Below, piece by piece: positions 39,801-53,293 of a stretch of DNA of 64,000 bases. The translations under genes and the position numbers were made by a program. Under the pieces are notes generated by a model, which saw only the letters and a list, made by a program, of their open reading frames with translations, was not told the origin of the DNA and ran no database searches. How positions within the stretch are numbered: the first letter of the stretch is position 1; each line of letters starts with the position of its first letter. The stretch comes from Ficedula albicollis (lineage: Eukaryota > Chordata > Aves > Passeriformes > Muscicapidae). The DNA lies in the NCBI RefSeq assembly GCF_000247815.1, contig NC_021677.1, positions 40,960,417 through 41,024,416 of the forward strand. Reading direction: 5' to 3'.

Positions 39801-42800
39801 CAAACATTTCACATGGGAAAAAAGCTAAATTAAAACAAGGGAAGTACAATTGTATGGTGGAATGATCCCTGTCAGTCCTGCTTACATCAAAAAGGCTCAT
39901 GTTAAATAAGACATGAAGTTGTGTGGGCAGTTATGTGATCACATTTTCAAGCACAAGTTTAAGTAGACTTTATGCTGTAGAAGATTAGGCTAAATTAATC
40001 TTAAATAATTGTCCTCTCAGTCATTTGAAAGTTGTATGTCCTCTGAAATATTCCTCATTTTATGAAGTTCAGCAAATTTTTGTCTTTTAATATTTTTGAT
40101 TCTCTTCTGACATCCTTGCCATTTATTTAGATTTGACTGGAAATGCTGAGTACTGTCAATAATATTCCTAGAACTATATTATTGCTGCCTGAGGATACAG
40201 GACATCTTTGAATGCAGCCTCAAATTTCATTAAACTGTTTTCTAAACTGTTGTATATGGAACTGCTGTCAGATTTGCAGTATCTTTTTTCCTTCAGTTTC
40301 TTGTTCATTCTTGTTTTGCAGCTTTCTCCCTCAGATTGTTTTCCCACTAAATGTGCTAACTGCCATTTTTCCTATTTGAGTCTTGTGATACTGATGAGTC
40401 AAAGTCTCAGTGTAAGTAAAACAGAACAGCCATTCTGAAAGCAATAGTCTGAGCTGATTTATACCAGCTGAATTTTTGTCCCCATGTTTCTGATCCTGTC
40501 ACTATTATTAGAATTACAGTAACGCCCAGATGTATTAACTATCTTTCCAATACAATGATACAGCCCAATCCTTGCCCCAGAGAGCTAGCAGTACCAAGAG
40601 AAATAAAACAGAAGGCACCAAATCAACTGAATATAGTGTATTTTTTCTTGCTCTGAAGAATTTACCAGAGAGGATGTGGATCAGGACAGTCTGTGCATAC
40701 CATGAGCTTGTTCTTAAGACCCCATAGTGCAGTTTAACACTGTGGTAGTTACTAGTACATTTTGAGCCTGCTCTTTATCTCCAGTTTGTGAATTTTCAAT
40801 TCAACCAATCAATGTATCCAAACTGATTTAACTGAATGCATTAGTATGCGTTCAAAACAATTTCTACTAAACAATTTATATGACTGGAAAGGTCTCCCAA
40901 GCCTATTAATTCTCTGTATTCTTGTGATGTTATCTGAAACACAATTGCTTCTCTAAAAGTGGTGGGTTGTGTTTTGTTTGGTTTGCTTTTTTTCTGTTTT
41001 TTTTTTAAACTTAGAACTATGTTATTGTTTATTGCTTATAAACATCTCAGTTTACAGTGCCAGGGATTTGGAACTAGCTGCACAGATCTTTATGCAATAC
41101 ATGTGTGTATGTATCTCTCTGTCAGTTTTCAAACACTGCCGAGTCTCATCTTTTTCAGATTTGATGATCCAACTGAATGTGAATGGCTGTGGGATAGAAA
41201 TCTCACAGCTATGTTTCATACAAATTTCATTACAATTAAGAGCCATATATCTGGGAAGGGGGTTCAACTACTGTTCCCACTAAGGCAAAGGCTGCAGTAT
41301 GAGACCACTCTGAATTAGACAGCACAAAATCAACACAAGAATGCCCAGACCTGTGAAGGGAGGCATAACTTGGGGTGTGCTTTATATTAGATACTGTAAG
41401 ACAGATTCACAGGAAATGAGCTTCATTACCTCCTCTGGTCACACAATAATGAACATGTTTTTGCTTGCAACATTTGTTCCATCACCGTGCTAGGGATGGG
41501 TGTTAGATACAAGGGTGGTAAGTGCCAGGAACATTCTTTCTGTTTTTGAAGATCATTAATATATCTGCTTCTCTTCAAAGTACTACACTACCTCTCTGCT
41601 TTTAATCACTAACGGCCCAAACTTAGCTGCTACTGACTAATACTCTTAGATGTTCATTGTCCTTCCTGACAAGGTGTACACACTGAGATTTTCTAATTAA
41701 AATTTTTCTTTTTTTTGGTACAGGTAATACTTTGTGTATGATGTTGTTGTAGATGTTGAAGCAAAGAGATATTGCTTCAGTCTGTGATGCAGGGAGAAAT
41801 ACTTCCTCTGTCAGTGCTCATTTTATTAATGGGCAAGACAGAATTAATGCTGTTCCTCCTCCCCAGAAAATTTTGCACAAGAATTAAGCCACTAATAATT
41901 TACAGAAATTTTAGCTAAAACAACTTACAGCTTTTTTAGTATTTTTCAGCCCTAGAGACTTGTTAGGGTAGCAAATGTCTCCTCAACATCAAGTTAAATC
42001 TGCCAGCCTGGGAACTGTAATTAAAAGTTTTTCTCTTGAAGCAGCAGTAGTTGTAGGGTGCTACCTGCTTCAGGACTGCATCTATCAGGGTTTGTCTAGG
42101 CTTCTCCCTAGACCCTTAGTCTTCAGAATCCTGAGTAATATGGTCTGTCTCCTATGTTTTGGACGTGCTGAAAACTTCCCAACCCTTCCTTTGTGTGGTC
42201 AGGCTGTGCTTTCCCCGGCTGTCCTCTTTATTTGCACAGAAGCTTCTCCTGGTTTCCTGTCCTGTCCCCATGGAGTTCACAGCAGGGCAGAGCTGTGATG
42301 CTTTGTAGCTGAATCCAGAAGCCATGGTCCTTGTCAGATTCCAGTCTCCCCATCCTTGCTTGGAAGACAGCCAGAATCTCAGCACAGTGTGGAGACAAAG
42401 GGTTTTCAGAAGTCTGTAACCCCCAAGAAAAACATCCATGACCTTTCTTTAGGCAGTTTTCAACACAGTTTTTGCCGATCAGACTTTGTTTGAGCATCCA
42501 TGCTTGCTGTTTCTTCAGTCACAGACCTCCTTCCAGTGCATATTAACAGAGGAAAGGGTTATGACTGTATGCATTGTGGACTCCAGGATCTTAGTGATTT
42601 TACTCACAAGAAAAAGAACTTAAAGGAAAAATGCAGAATATCAAAAGAACTTATAGGAAAGATGGAAAATATAATTTCACATTGAAGTGTCACTGCTGAA
42701 TAAGAAGTGAGTGCAGTAACTTGAGGGTCTCCATCCCAACCCTACTATATGTCAGGCTCTGAGATGCAAGAGACTAAACTGAGTTCCTTATTAGTTTTTT

Positions 42801-44103
42801 TTTCTGGGGAGAGGTGGGGTGTGACTGCTATTTTCCAGACTTCTGCACTTGTGCTAGCTTCCTTATTGAGCATCTGGAAGCTGCAATCAAGGTAGAGCTT
42901 CAGGGAAGGGAGAGGTTAAGGAGGATTGGTAGCTCAAGGGTGTCTTGTCAGTGAGCTCTAGTTAGGAAACAGGCCTGTTTTGGCTCCTGCACTTCCTTCT
43001 CTCCCTAGAGCTCTGCCTGTCAGAAACGCCTTCCCACACACCACTGCTCTGCCATTTGCCAGAGAATTGCGGGGGAGAGGGGCTTTTCCTGTCTGTGTGC
43101 TGAGACTCAGCCAGCTCTCAGACTGTGGTTTTCTCTGGAGCCTGGAGCCCATTTGCTGTGGCTTTGTGTGTTTTCCACCCGAGGAGAAACTGAGGACAAA
43201 CTCAGCGAGGGGCACTGCTCCCAGGGTCACACTGAGGGCTTGGCTCTTCCCCTTATCTCCTATCACTGACATCTAGATGGCAAATTAAAAGGTTACAGTA
43301 TTGCCTCTGTGCTGGGAATCTGACTGACTTCGAGGAAAGACAAAGCAGAACTCCCAGCAGGTTGCTCCTTCCTGAGGAGAGTTTAGAAGTCTGCAGAGCT
43401 CCCATAGGGGAAATATTCTCCACTGCCTGCTTTGCCAGGCATTGCTCAGTTCTCCAGTGTCTCGTAACATGCAGTTCTTTTTGTTCCCTGTGTCATATCT
43501 CCAACATGCTTACTCTCCCACATACTATAGGAATAGAAATATTTTCTGTTCCCTGATATTACTGGGGATTTCATTTTTGTCAGTGGTGAACTTAAAGTTC
43601 CTTTTTCAGAAATAGGTACCCTAGAGCTTTTCTGTTATTCCAAGCACCTACACAGTTAGACCAAATAAGTAGCATTGTATTATCTTCCCCATAATCTTAC
43701 TCTTCCTAGAACTATCTCTCAATCCTACCTCCCACATAAAGAATAATTTAGCAAGGTAGTGCAGAAAAGCAGTGTAATGAAATCTTTACTTCTTTGTGGA
43801 TGGAAGCCCACTGCAAGATTAGATTGAGGATTGGGCCTCTTGTTTTTTAATCCAGAATAGTAGAATTCTGGGGCAGTAGTGAGGTTGTTTGCCTTCCTAG
43901 AAGCTAGTCCTGGCTTCCAAGGGCCTAAAATTCACTGACTTAACTCTTTATGTGTGGAACTTACCCTGGAGCCCTTGGTTTGCCTTTGCCAGGCAGATAC
44001 TATCCCTCACAAAAATGTTACCCATCTCCATCAGCATTCTCAGAAATGTTCACAGAGGTAATCACCAATTACTATGGGATTTTTTTCTTTTTTTTTTACC
44101 CAG
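36881..44103 (+). other. TTLL5: TTLL5 intron, 7.2 kb
   Basis: Starts GTAACT and ends with a T-rich tract and ACCCAG. It contains a pyrimidine-rich stretch at about 37866-37920 and a 65/61-bp tandem duplication at 38181-38306. I see no other gene, RNA or recognised transposon. Confidence 0.85.
38181..38306. repeat. 65/61-bp tandem duplication, 2 copies
   Basis: Copies at 38181-38245 and 38246-38306 both begin ACTACCCTTGTCTTCCCCTG and end CTTCCTTCTGCTAGTT. Copy 2 lacks four bases (CTCTCTAACTTTCTG versus CTCTCTTTCTG) and is otherwise identical. Confidence 0.94.
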
Positions 44104-44324
44104 GCTGTTTTTGCCAACTACTCACAATCCAGCACCAGTCATATATCTTTGCCAGCTGGCTCTGATGCCCACAAGACATCAAGTGCCACTTCTAGTATTC
44201 AGAAGGCAGCCAGTTTGCACAAAGTGATGCCATCCCAGAGTACAGCTCCTCAGTTGGTTCCAAAGCCTCCAAGAAACCACAGACAGGCAGTGATCAGAAA
44301 GGCTGCAGCCCAGAGGATTTCCAA
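44104..44324 (+). CDS. TTLL5: TTLL5 coding exon (Ser-rich and LVPKPP block), 221 bp
   Basis: The exon reads 73 codons from AVFANYSQSSTSH to RKAAAQRIS and ends with AA of a split Lys codon. It matches mammalian TTLL5 at the start (AIFGSQ-like after the Q-rich block) and strongly at LVPKPPRNHRQAVIRKAAAQ, where human has LVPKPPPNHEQVLRRATSQ. The middle is Ser/Thr-rich and weakly conserved, with the pattern typical of a disordered linker. The basic stretch near the end (PRNHRQAVIRK) is a plausible interaction or nuclear-localisation segment; that is inference. The acceptor is a long T-rich tract then ACCCAG; the donor is CAA|GTAAGT. The phase agrees with both neighbours. Confidence 0.95.
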
Positions 44325-47300
44325 GTAAGTTTTATCTCGTCCATCCACAACAGGGAGTTGGCACTGGTTCCCCTGAAAATGAATATTGGAGAAGAAACTG
44401 TCTACATCTGACTCTGACAGACCTTTTGGCTGTGCTGTCCAGGATAAATGTCAGAATAACCTGAGGTGTACATACTGAAATAAGCATTGCACTGTGTTGC
44501 AGTTGTGTGCTTCACAAGGCTATGGAAGGTAACTGTAACATCATACAAAGGTAAGGGCATAGGAACTGTCAGATTGATCCCACAGTGGGATTCAGTAACC
44601 TAAGTACAGGTTGCTAGTGGCATTTTGGATGCCCAGGGCTATTCTACCTAACTTCCAGATGAGTACAGGTCTTCTGTAGATCTTGTGTTGTATCATGTGC
44701 AGTCCCATGCAGAAGTCTCAAATAGCTTGAAAGCACTAATTATGGTACATCTACATTTAAGCACTTATGTCACTCCCTCTGTCTAATCTTTGATGGTGGC
44801 TAGAATCTGGTGGGTCAGGAGAGGGTGCCAAAACAAAACAACAAAGCAATTCAGTACCTTTAACAACATAATCTGCCCCTGAGCCAAGTTTTCCCATAAA
44901 TTTAACACACCATATTGGATTAAGGCCTTCAAGCACAAGTGTTTATTTAATTTGAAGTGTTTATATTGTGCCTGATGTAATGATAGCTTTTCTCATTAAC
45001 TGTAGAAATCCTTCTTTTAACTTGTAGTAAGCTTTTAGTTAAATAATGCTTGCTATTCTAAGGTAAATGGATGGATTTGACAGTTATCTTTAAAAACAAA
45101 TGCTATCTTTAAAAACAAACAAAAATACTCACCATGAAATTTTGCTTACTGATTGTAAGTTTCCTTCCTTTCCATTTCTTGGTATGCCTTCTGTTCTGTG
45201 CATTATGAGAAAATGTGAGCAAGACTTCTGGGTTTTCAGCTTCCTCAACTCTCTGTTTATCTCCTCTTAAATGGCAGAACTGCGTTAATCTAAATCCTTC
45301 ATCAGATTTTTCCTCATATATCCTCAGACTTGTTTCATCCTGAAAAATTGATTTCATAACTTCCTTCCTTGTACTTACTCTACAGCCAGAAGAGTTGTAA
45401 AGCTTTCAGAGCAAGCTCCTGTGAGGTTTCCTGATTCTGTTTTCACTTCCTGTTTAAATAGAGAAGTTTTAGTTTTAGATTACTGGTGAAAGACACCTTA
45501 TGAAGATGCAGTCACTATGTGTGAATCAAATCTGGAACTGCAAAGCATATTTAAGGAACTTGGACAGAACTGCTTTGGGGAAGTTTGTGTATTTGCTGCC
45601 TGTACTCTTGCTATCTTAAGAGATAGCACACAGAGTTAATCCCCCAAAACTATTTAAAAAGAAAACAAGATGTTAGTAAATTTTGTCAGCTCAGCAAATG
45701 CAGATGTGAGCATCAGGTCTGGCAGGTATGCTCTGGTAGCTTTGCTATCTGATTTCTTTCATGTTGGGTGGCTCTTGTTAGTACAGGTGACAGGCTGTGT
45801 CAGTGGGTTTCTCTGCTGGGCAGCAGGGATGTGTATTTGAAGATGCCGGTGTGCTGTGCTCACTTCTTGGCAAAGGAAATGTTTATCCTTGTGAGATGGA
45901 ATTGCAGCTCCTTGGACAGACTTTACTTTGCTGCATTTTTGTGGTTTCTGCTCTGTGACAGGCAGGAGTGTGGGAAAACCGGAAAAAGTTCAGCACCAAA
46001 AATGCACAGAAGGGGGAAAAAAAGCAAAAGATTCCTTCAGAATTTCAGAAAACGAATCCAAGTATTGAAGGCTGCAGGGAGCCGCTCCGGAAATATTTTC
46101 CAAGTTGCCTTTCAGTCTCCAGCATAAGGCTCCAAACCCATTCTTGCCATTCATGGGATCTTGCAGTAACATTTTTTCACTTACATGGAAAACAACAGTG
46201 CCTAGCTATATTTCCAGCACACTGCGAGCTGATAGTTTAAAAACTGCTGTGTCTCAGACTAATTTGATCCATTCATTGTTGTCAGGAAAAGACCAGATAC
46301 ACATCTACAGAGGGGAGTGAATGGAGAAAGGTCTCTGTGTCAAAGGAATATAGAATAGAGAGGAAAAAGATGTCTTGCATGCTCTAGCCTGTTATGTACA
46401 ATCCCTGATAATTTGTACAGAGTATTTTCAGACACATTGTATAGTCTGCTTTCAAAAAAGTCCAGTGGTAGAAACTCTACTGTGTGCTATAAAAATCTAT
46501 TTAAGAATCTAGACAACCTTTTAATCAGCTAATATCTCCTGATGTGCTATCTGGATTTTTGTTTTGTTCCAGCCTGTTGTACCTTGTTCCTCCTTCCTGA
46601 ACCCTAAACACTTTCTCATGTAAATACTTTCCATCTTTTGAATATCCTTTTACTTCTTGGAGTAACCTAATTTTGCTTAGACTTGTTGAGGTTTTGTTAA
46701 CCTCAGATAGTAGTTCTACCTGCCAAGTCCTTAGTTGTCTTGAATTTACTTATTTTCTTCAGTTTGTCAGAGTGCTTGGACTGTGGCACCCAAAATTGTA
46801 CTTTTCTGGTGAGACTACCATGTCCTTAGGGATGACATGGCAAATATCCTTCTCCATAATATCTTTTTGGCTGCTTCACTTGTCTGTCAGGTCACTTTTG
46901 ATTTGCTGCCTTCTCTCGCTCCCTAATACTTCTTGGCTGTTTTTCTTATCTCTTTCCTCAGAGGATATCAGGGCTATGTATTATTTCTACAAGACTCACT
47001 GAAAATAATCCCATTCTGTTGTTAAAGTTCTCATGTCTCTTTCTCCCCCCATATATTTCAGTAAGCCAGACCTTACTTCTGTTTGCTCTTGCACTGCCTG
47101 ACTTCTGTTTCACACCTTAATAAAGATCATCTTTTTAAAGTTGTTTCTAGAATTTCTCCAGAGACAGGACTGTGATGACAAAACTAAAATCAACTTTGTC
47201 TCTTTGACCTGTCTCCTCCTTTCATGCATTAACAGTTCTCTCCCAGCCAAAACACGTGGCTTCCAGAAAAGGAAGAAACAAGAGGTAGAAAACTCAACTA

Positions 47301-49289
47301 CAAACAGAATGAGATGCTCAAGATGGACATTATTGACTAATTAAAAAACTGTCTAGTAACTTGGACAGTTTTCTGATTGAAACATAAAGGAAAAAAGTAA
47401 TGGAACAGCCAGACAACTCAGTCTTGTCTTTTCAGTTCCTGGCTTCTCTTGTTTTTGTTGAAGGTGGTAGGTTGGCTTTATTGTGCCCAAAGCAAACTCC
47501 TTGCTTAAACTAACAGAGTGGAAAACTGGGGCCCATATTGAGATGTGGAAAAAGACTAACTGGGAGAAATGGTTTAGTATGCAGTTCTGTGCTGAAATAT
47601 GGTGCCATAAAATGGTCTCACAGAGCTTCATAGTTTCGATTAAATGTGCAATAATAGTTTTTTAATAGCTAACACAACAAGCTCTTTTTTCTTTCCCAGA
47701 ATCAGACTGAGTCTTTCCCACTGCTCATGTTGCCACTACTATTGATAGGTCTGTGAACCATGAAGAGATCTGATGATATTTTGAGATAGAGATCACAGAT
47801 ACAGTATTTATAAGCTGTAGAATGAAGCAGGTGTTCCCTGGAAGCAGCATTTGGTGTATGGAGTCTTCACACTACAGATGACAGCATGCAAAGTAGAAAA
47901 ATACATTAGCTCAACTGTTCACCAGAGTGGACTGGTGGTAGATGAAAAATCTTTCTGCTTTTAGGAATGACTAAGTTGTAATAAATACACATTTCTGTGC
48001 TATCATTCATGTAGTAACTTTTCAGAAATATTCTCTCTGTGACAGTGTCAAGAAGAGTAAGGCTTTGAACAAGCTCTGACCGTCAGTCAAAGAAAACATC
48101 TCAGAAAAATTGATCTGTCAATATTAGACCACTCTATATTAGGAGAGGAAATGCTAGGTAAGGAAAAGGAGCATATTGTTCAAGATGTTATCGGAGAGAG
48201 GCCAAGAAGATCACCAAGTTTGCCAGTAGTAGACTGGAACATTACAAGTTGTTTGGGATATTGATTGGCACGGCATAATTTCTTGTACTGAACATCTCTG
48301 TAAATGTCATAACAATTCTATTCAGGAAGCCTTTTGAAATAAATCTTCCTTTCAAGTCCCACCACTGCAGCACAGAAATCTTGCTACCATGTTCTCTTTT
48401 GTTTTACATAGTGCCCCAGCCAAAGCAAAAGAAGTAGTAGAAGAGCCAAAGTTCTTCTCTCTTGTAAAGGGGATCCACTTCTCCTGGGTTCAGGAAATCT
48501 ATCTCAGAGTGGGGAGGAGTCCTGACTGCAGCTGGACGCAGAAGTAGCCAGCTTTTCTAGGATATACTGGCCAAGCTTATCAAATGTGCCAAAAGCAGAT
48601 GCTGATCAGAGAGCAAGCCCTGTAAAACACTATGGCTCTGTTTTGTATCCTGTCTCACCCATGTGTGAAGTGTCTTTACAGAGCTGGGTACATCACACAC
48701 ATAAACTGAGTGCCCACTGAAAAGAGGACAGGCAGCAGAACACACATCTAACAGTTACTGGAACACCTTTGACTGTTTTGCTGCTGCTGTGCTGCAGCAC
48801 ACTTGTTTTTTCAGCTCCTGAATATTTGGGTTAATCAGGCTGCCTGACCCTTAGACATTTTTGGCAGTAAAAGCAGTGCATCTGAGAGACATGCCTTGAT
48901 TTAACACCCTGACACAGCTGGGCTCACTAGACCTGTAGCTTGTAGCCCTTGGCTAGCCTCAGATCATACACACAGATATGCATGCAGGGGTGCCCTGTCC
49001 AAGAGCAACAAAGAGGAGCAAGCCTCCCTGGCTCTGGGTCTTTACATCTGTTGCTGTCCTCCTGTCAAACCTGGGCTTTTTGTAATGTGAATATATTAGT
49101 GTCAGATCTGTCTGGTTCCACTGACCTTTAGATACATCTGTAGCATCCCAGAGATTGTTAAAACAAATGTGTTCAAAATTCAGTCCAAAAAGTGTTTCTC
49201 TTTCACCTATCGAACAGAATTTGCAATCCAAGGCTGGGCAGCTTAGTGGTAGTCAAGTACCTAAATTAAGGAAGCCAGTATCAACTCTC

Positions 49290-49367
49290 AGGAGGAGTTA
49301 GCTGTGTAGGAGATAGAAAAGAGCAGTTCTGAGGAGGAGTTAGCTGTGTAGGAGATAGAAAAGAGCA
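49290..49367. repeat. 42-bp tandem duplication, 2 copies
   Basis: The 36-base core AGGAGGAGTTAGCTGTGTAG followed by GAGATAGAAAAGAGCA is at 49290 and again at 49332, offset 42. I see no difference between the cores; six bases separate them. Confidence 0.93.
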
Positions 49368-49723
49368 ATGACAGATATTCAAATGGAGGGACAGCTGGGA
49401 GTTTTTTATTAGTATTGAAGAAGAAATGGAGAACATAACAATGGATTGTACTAAAGAAGTGGAAGCAAAACCAACACAGACATTAAAAGTAGGGAACTGA
49501 GTAAAGGCAGTAGGATTTCAGCCACCCCAAGGAGGAAGAAAGTGGGAGAGGGATTACCTCAGTTTAAGCTGTGAATATGTTCTGGCACCGAAGCTTCCAT
49601 CAGGACAGCACAGAGAGTATGAGGAAGTGAGCTTAGCATGGTGGGAGATCCCAGGAGCAGAGCTGAGAATGAGCTGTCAGAATTAGGTGCCTGTTGAAAC
49701 TGCAAGAGTCAAGGTACCCAGCA

Positions 49724-49861
49724 TTGTGGGTAGGCAGAGAAGGGCAAGTCTGTAGAGATAAAGAAGTTGTGGGTAGGCAGAGAAGAAGGGCAAGTCTGTA
49801 GAGATAAAGAAAATCATTGTGGGTAGGCAGAGAAGGGCAAGTCTGTAGAGATAAAGAAAAT
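49724..49861. repeat. Three-copy minisatellite, 43-50-bp units
   Basis: Units begin at 49724, 49767 and 49817, each starting TTGTGGGTAGGCAGAGAAG and containing GGGCAAGTCTGTAGAGATAA. Unit lengths are 43, 50 and about 45, with small indels (an extra GAA in unit 2; AAGAAG versus AAGAAAATC at the ends). It is one of only two clear arrays of this unit size with more than two copies in the window. Confidence 0.94.
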
Positions 49862-50402
49862 CTCTGAAGAATAAGGTAGAAGAGTGACTGTTCCCTGTTT
49901 TGCTTTTTTATTGTTGTTGTACTTTCTGGCATTCTTGATTACTTTTTCAACTACTAGTCTTGCATTCTGCTTGCAGAAGGGTGAGCTGAATATGGCTCTC
50001 AGCTGTGCTGTGTTAAGAAAGTGGACCAGCTAATTATGAGCATTGAATCTCTATGTAAGAGGCATAAAGATCCATCTCAGCTCAGGGATTCTCAGCTCCC
50101 AGAAGGACCATGCAATATCAGCACAAAAAAACCTCATAAGTACAGATCCCAAATTCTCTCCAAGAGACAATAAACACAGAAGCAGGCACCTTGTTTGACA
50201 ATAACATTTCCAGTTAAGGTTGACTGAAGTAAGGGGTTGTGCTATGCAGATGTGTCTGCATCCCCCTCCCTTCATGTATGGACTCTTATTCATTTCACTG
50301 AAATAACTTTTAGCTGTCAGAAACACCTGGGTTACTGGTAACTTGCTGACCTTGAAATCTGGAAGCAAAAGGTTTCAGATAAAACCATAGAAACTGCACG
50401 TG

Positions 50403-50440
50403 TTTAAACAGTGAATTACAATTTAAACAGTGAATAACAG
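50403..50440. repeat. 19-bp tandem duplication, 2 copies
   Basis: TTTAAACAGTGAATTACAA at 50403-50421 is followed by TTTAAACAGTGAATAACAG at 50422-50440, with two differences. Confidence 0.85.
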
Positions 50441-51407
50441 TCTGTTAGTTGTCTGAGCATCCCATGGGGATTGGAGATTATGGTGCTCTTCAGGGGAAGA
50501 GCTGACAGCAGCTGTAACACTGCAGAGCTGAGAGTGAAGAAGGACTCTGGCAGAGATGAGTACACACAGAAGTCTGTAGTGACCAGAAATTAGTTTAGCT
50601 GGAAGGAAGAAAAGTGAGGAAGAATGAGGGAGGAGAGGACAAACCAGGAATAGATGGATAATTGTATAGATTTTTGAGTACACCATAGACCCTTACAGCT
50701 CTGTAGCTTGCCCTTCTCTTGTGAGTAGACCAGATTTTTCTGTAGGAGAACATGGTCTCAGTTTGGTAATGAATCTTTGTGAGATAAAGTGCAGCTGTAA
50801 TCTACAGAGTATAGTTTTGCTGTAAGTCAGGAGCTGAGATAAATGCAGAAGGATTTGAGAAAGGTATCTGCTTGAGGAATGGCACCAAATTACTGAAAGT
50901 TAGATGCATCCCATAAGTCTCAGTTTGCAAGATAAGTGAGAAATCTTGGCTAAATGAGCTCTCTCTGCTGAGGCAATATGCAAAGACTTAACTCTTGAAT
51001 TTAGCATGTTTTGACAGCATGTGCATTTCTGTGCAACAGTTGCTTAATCACTTTAATTCAAATCATTGGACTAAGATGACCACAGCATTACTAGTTTAGA
51101 TGTGTGTTGGTGGTCCAATACAGTTTACTGTCTTCTTCATTCTCCAGAATCAGCTTCCAAGACACATGAGACAATTAAGTGTTTTAGTTGCATCAAAGTT
51201 TTCCTGGTGGCTTGACTGTTCATTTTTGTTGCTCTGCTTTTTTTGGAGTCAGTTGCTGTCACTGCCTTTTCCCTACCACGTTCAGGCACAGCTTCATGGT
51301 TACAGTCACAGTGAGATTATGTAAATTTGGGGAATTCTCTGAGACTTTTATCTTCCCTTGCTCTATCAATTCTTCTCTCTGTTTAATTTTATGGTTTTAC
51401 CTCTTAG

Positions 51408-51490
51408 GGTCACCTCCACTGAAAAGCAACTGAATGGATTCCAGAGCCTTCACAGTTCTGCATCCTGTGAGCCAGAGACGTATTCCACAG
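51408..51490 (+). CDS. TTLL5: TTLL5 coding exon (penultimate), 83 bp
   Basis: One base completes the Lys codon from the exon at 44104, then 27 codons run VTSTEKQLNGFQSLHSSAS to EPETYST, and one base (G) begins the next split codon. Human TTLL5 has [20 protein letters not shown] here, so EKQLNGFQS is the anchor. The acceptor is TTTTACCTCTTAG and the donor CAG|GTGAGT. The exon length and both phases agree with its neighbours. The segment is Ser/Thr-rich and probably disordered. Confidence 0.92.
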
Positions 51491-51698
51491 GTGAGTGACA
51501 GTGCCAGAGATTGTGAAAGTGGGGATGGGCATGCTTTCCTCTTTTTCAAGAACTGGCAGGAAAAAAAAAAAACATCAGCGAAAAGAAACACAGCTGCCTC
51601 CTGTACATGTAGTGGTTCCTAGGTAACAGTCAGGGTTCAGCTGTGCAGGGAATTTATACCCCCTGGGATTAAAAAGACTAAACAGAAGGGAGCAAAGG

Positions 51699-51732
51699 CT
51701 GAGTTTCATAGAGTTGGAAGACCCCTTAAAAT
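51699..51732 (-). mobile_element. Possible antisense CR1 3' scrap
   Basis: TTTCATAGAGTTGGAAGACC followed by CCTTAAAATA resembles the reverse complement of the avian CR1 3' end (ATAGAAT, then TTGGAAGGGACCTTAAAGAT). It is very short and could be chance. Confidence 0.3.
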
Positions 51733-52612
51733 ATGGCTGGAGAGGAAAAAAAACACCTTGGCTCAAATAGTTCCTTTTTGCTTTAGACTTTGGCTCAAGA
51801 TGCTCTCTTGTTTAAGCTTGGCCTGTAACAATGGGCCAGGACATTCTTTACATTTTTCTTTGGTCTTGCAGAAAAATGTCTTGGTGCAGAAAAACTTAGC
51901 TGAGACTTGTGAATCAGCTGCATAGTAAAGTCAGTCAGTAGAGGTGAAAGTACCCGATAGACAATCACTGAGAGTTACAGAATCAAATCTTCATCATTCA
52001 CTAGTGGCTCATTAATTAAAACAGGTTCATCTGCTGACAAGTTCTCAGCAAATGAGGACCCAATCAGTTTTTCATTTATGCAGACCTATTGGGAGGTAGA
52101 GCATAGTTTTGTAAATCTGTACTACCCATGGTTCACAGTAGTTTGTGATAGTGCTGTAATGGAATCTATGGACACATTATATTCCAGAATGCTTTGAAAA
52201 ATTATGTTTCTGATCTTTTGTTTTACAGTGATACTGTGAAAACATGACTAAGTGTCACTAATGCAGTGATCTCTGTGTTTTCAGAGACTGTAAGAAGAGT
52301 TTGTGGAGGGGTGAACTACACATTTCGTCTCTTGGATATTTCTCTCTGAAACTTAAAATATGACATTTTCGTTATTTATATCAGTGATTTTTTTTTGCTG
52401 ATCCTCTAGCACAAACATTCAGCCAATGCACTTCACATACAGTTCCAAACTGCCTCCCACAGTTTACCACCTGCCAAAAACTCCAGTTACCCTACCAGAA
52501 ATTTTATAGGGTGAATGGCCATAGTCAATATAAAACACTCTATGGTACATTGGAACATGACAGTGTACTCTGGCATATAATGAGATTATCCAAATAAAGA
52601 AAATTATGTCAG

Positions 52613-52668
52613 CCCTGTGTTATATATCAAATCCCTGTGTTATATATCAACTCTGTGTTGTATATCAA
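52613..52668. repeat. Three-copy ~20-bp repeat
   Basis: CCCTGTGTTATATATCAAAT, then CCCTGTGTTATATATCAACT, then a diverged CTGTGTTGTATATCAAAA. The first two copies differ at one base. Confidence 0.9.
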
Positions 52669-53293
52669 AAGTTTTGGTCCAGTGTGTAGTGTAATTTAAC
52701 TTTTTAGTACACTGTATAAAGCAAGGTTACAGCTAAACTTAAAAGTAAATGTAAAAATTGAATTCTCAATATATTGACAAAACTGTTTTGTTGAGTGGAC
52801 TTAAATGAAGGTGTTTGTATGCTAAATTCTGCCTTCTTTTTCACATTTTCAAGAGTACTGTTAGAGTTGCCACCCTGTAATTTTAACCCTTGCCAAGAGA
52901 ATCTCTCCATCTCCTCTGGATGCTATTATGTGTGTCCATGATAACTGTAGGTAGCATTTTGCTATCCTTCCCCATTTCTGTGAATACCTACACAGTGCAT
53001 TCATGAAGATGGATGATAATATTAATGATGGTATGCAACAGCCAGAGCTGGGGGAATAATAGAGGCTAGATAACAACTGTAAAGTTCAGAGTAGTCTGTG
53101 AATACTTATAATCCAGTGAGAATTGAGAACTTCAGCTCATGTTTCCTTCTGTAGAACTAACTGGTCTGGCTGCATTGTGCTCAGCTGCCCTCTCTGAAGC
53201 TGAAACAAAGGGTTAGCCTGCTATTTAACTGGGAGTATCAGAGCTTGGGTAAAGCCCAGGTTTGACTAGGGGTAGGCTAGTAGAACCATGATA

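Larger units (their letters stand above)
44325..51407 (+). other. TTLL5: TTLL5 intron, 7.1 kb
   Basis: Starts GTAAGT and ends TTTTACCTCTTAG. It contains tandem duplications at 49290-49367, a three-copy repeat at 49724-49861 and a 19-bp duplication at 50403-50440. I see no other gene or RNA. The minus-strand frame across 49633-49932 repeats its peptide only because the DNA repeats. Confidence 0.85.

Noticed and set aside
42958..43276. Overlapping ~100-codon frames on both strands in a GC-richer patch
   Set aside because: Both strands are open at once, which is expected by chance in GC-richer DNA; no family or splice sites were recognised.
49633..49932. Minus-strand 99-codon frame with a repeated peptide
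   Set aside because: The peptide repeat is the translation of the 43-50-bp DNA minisatellite; nothing else supports a gene.
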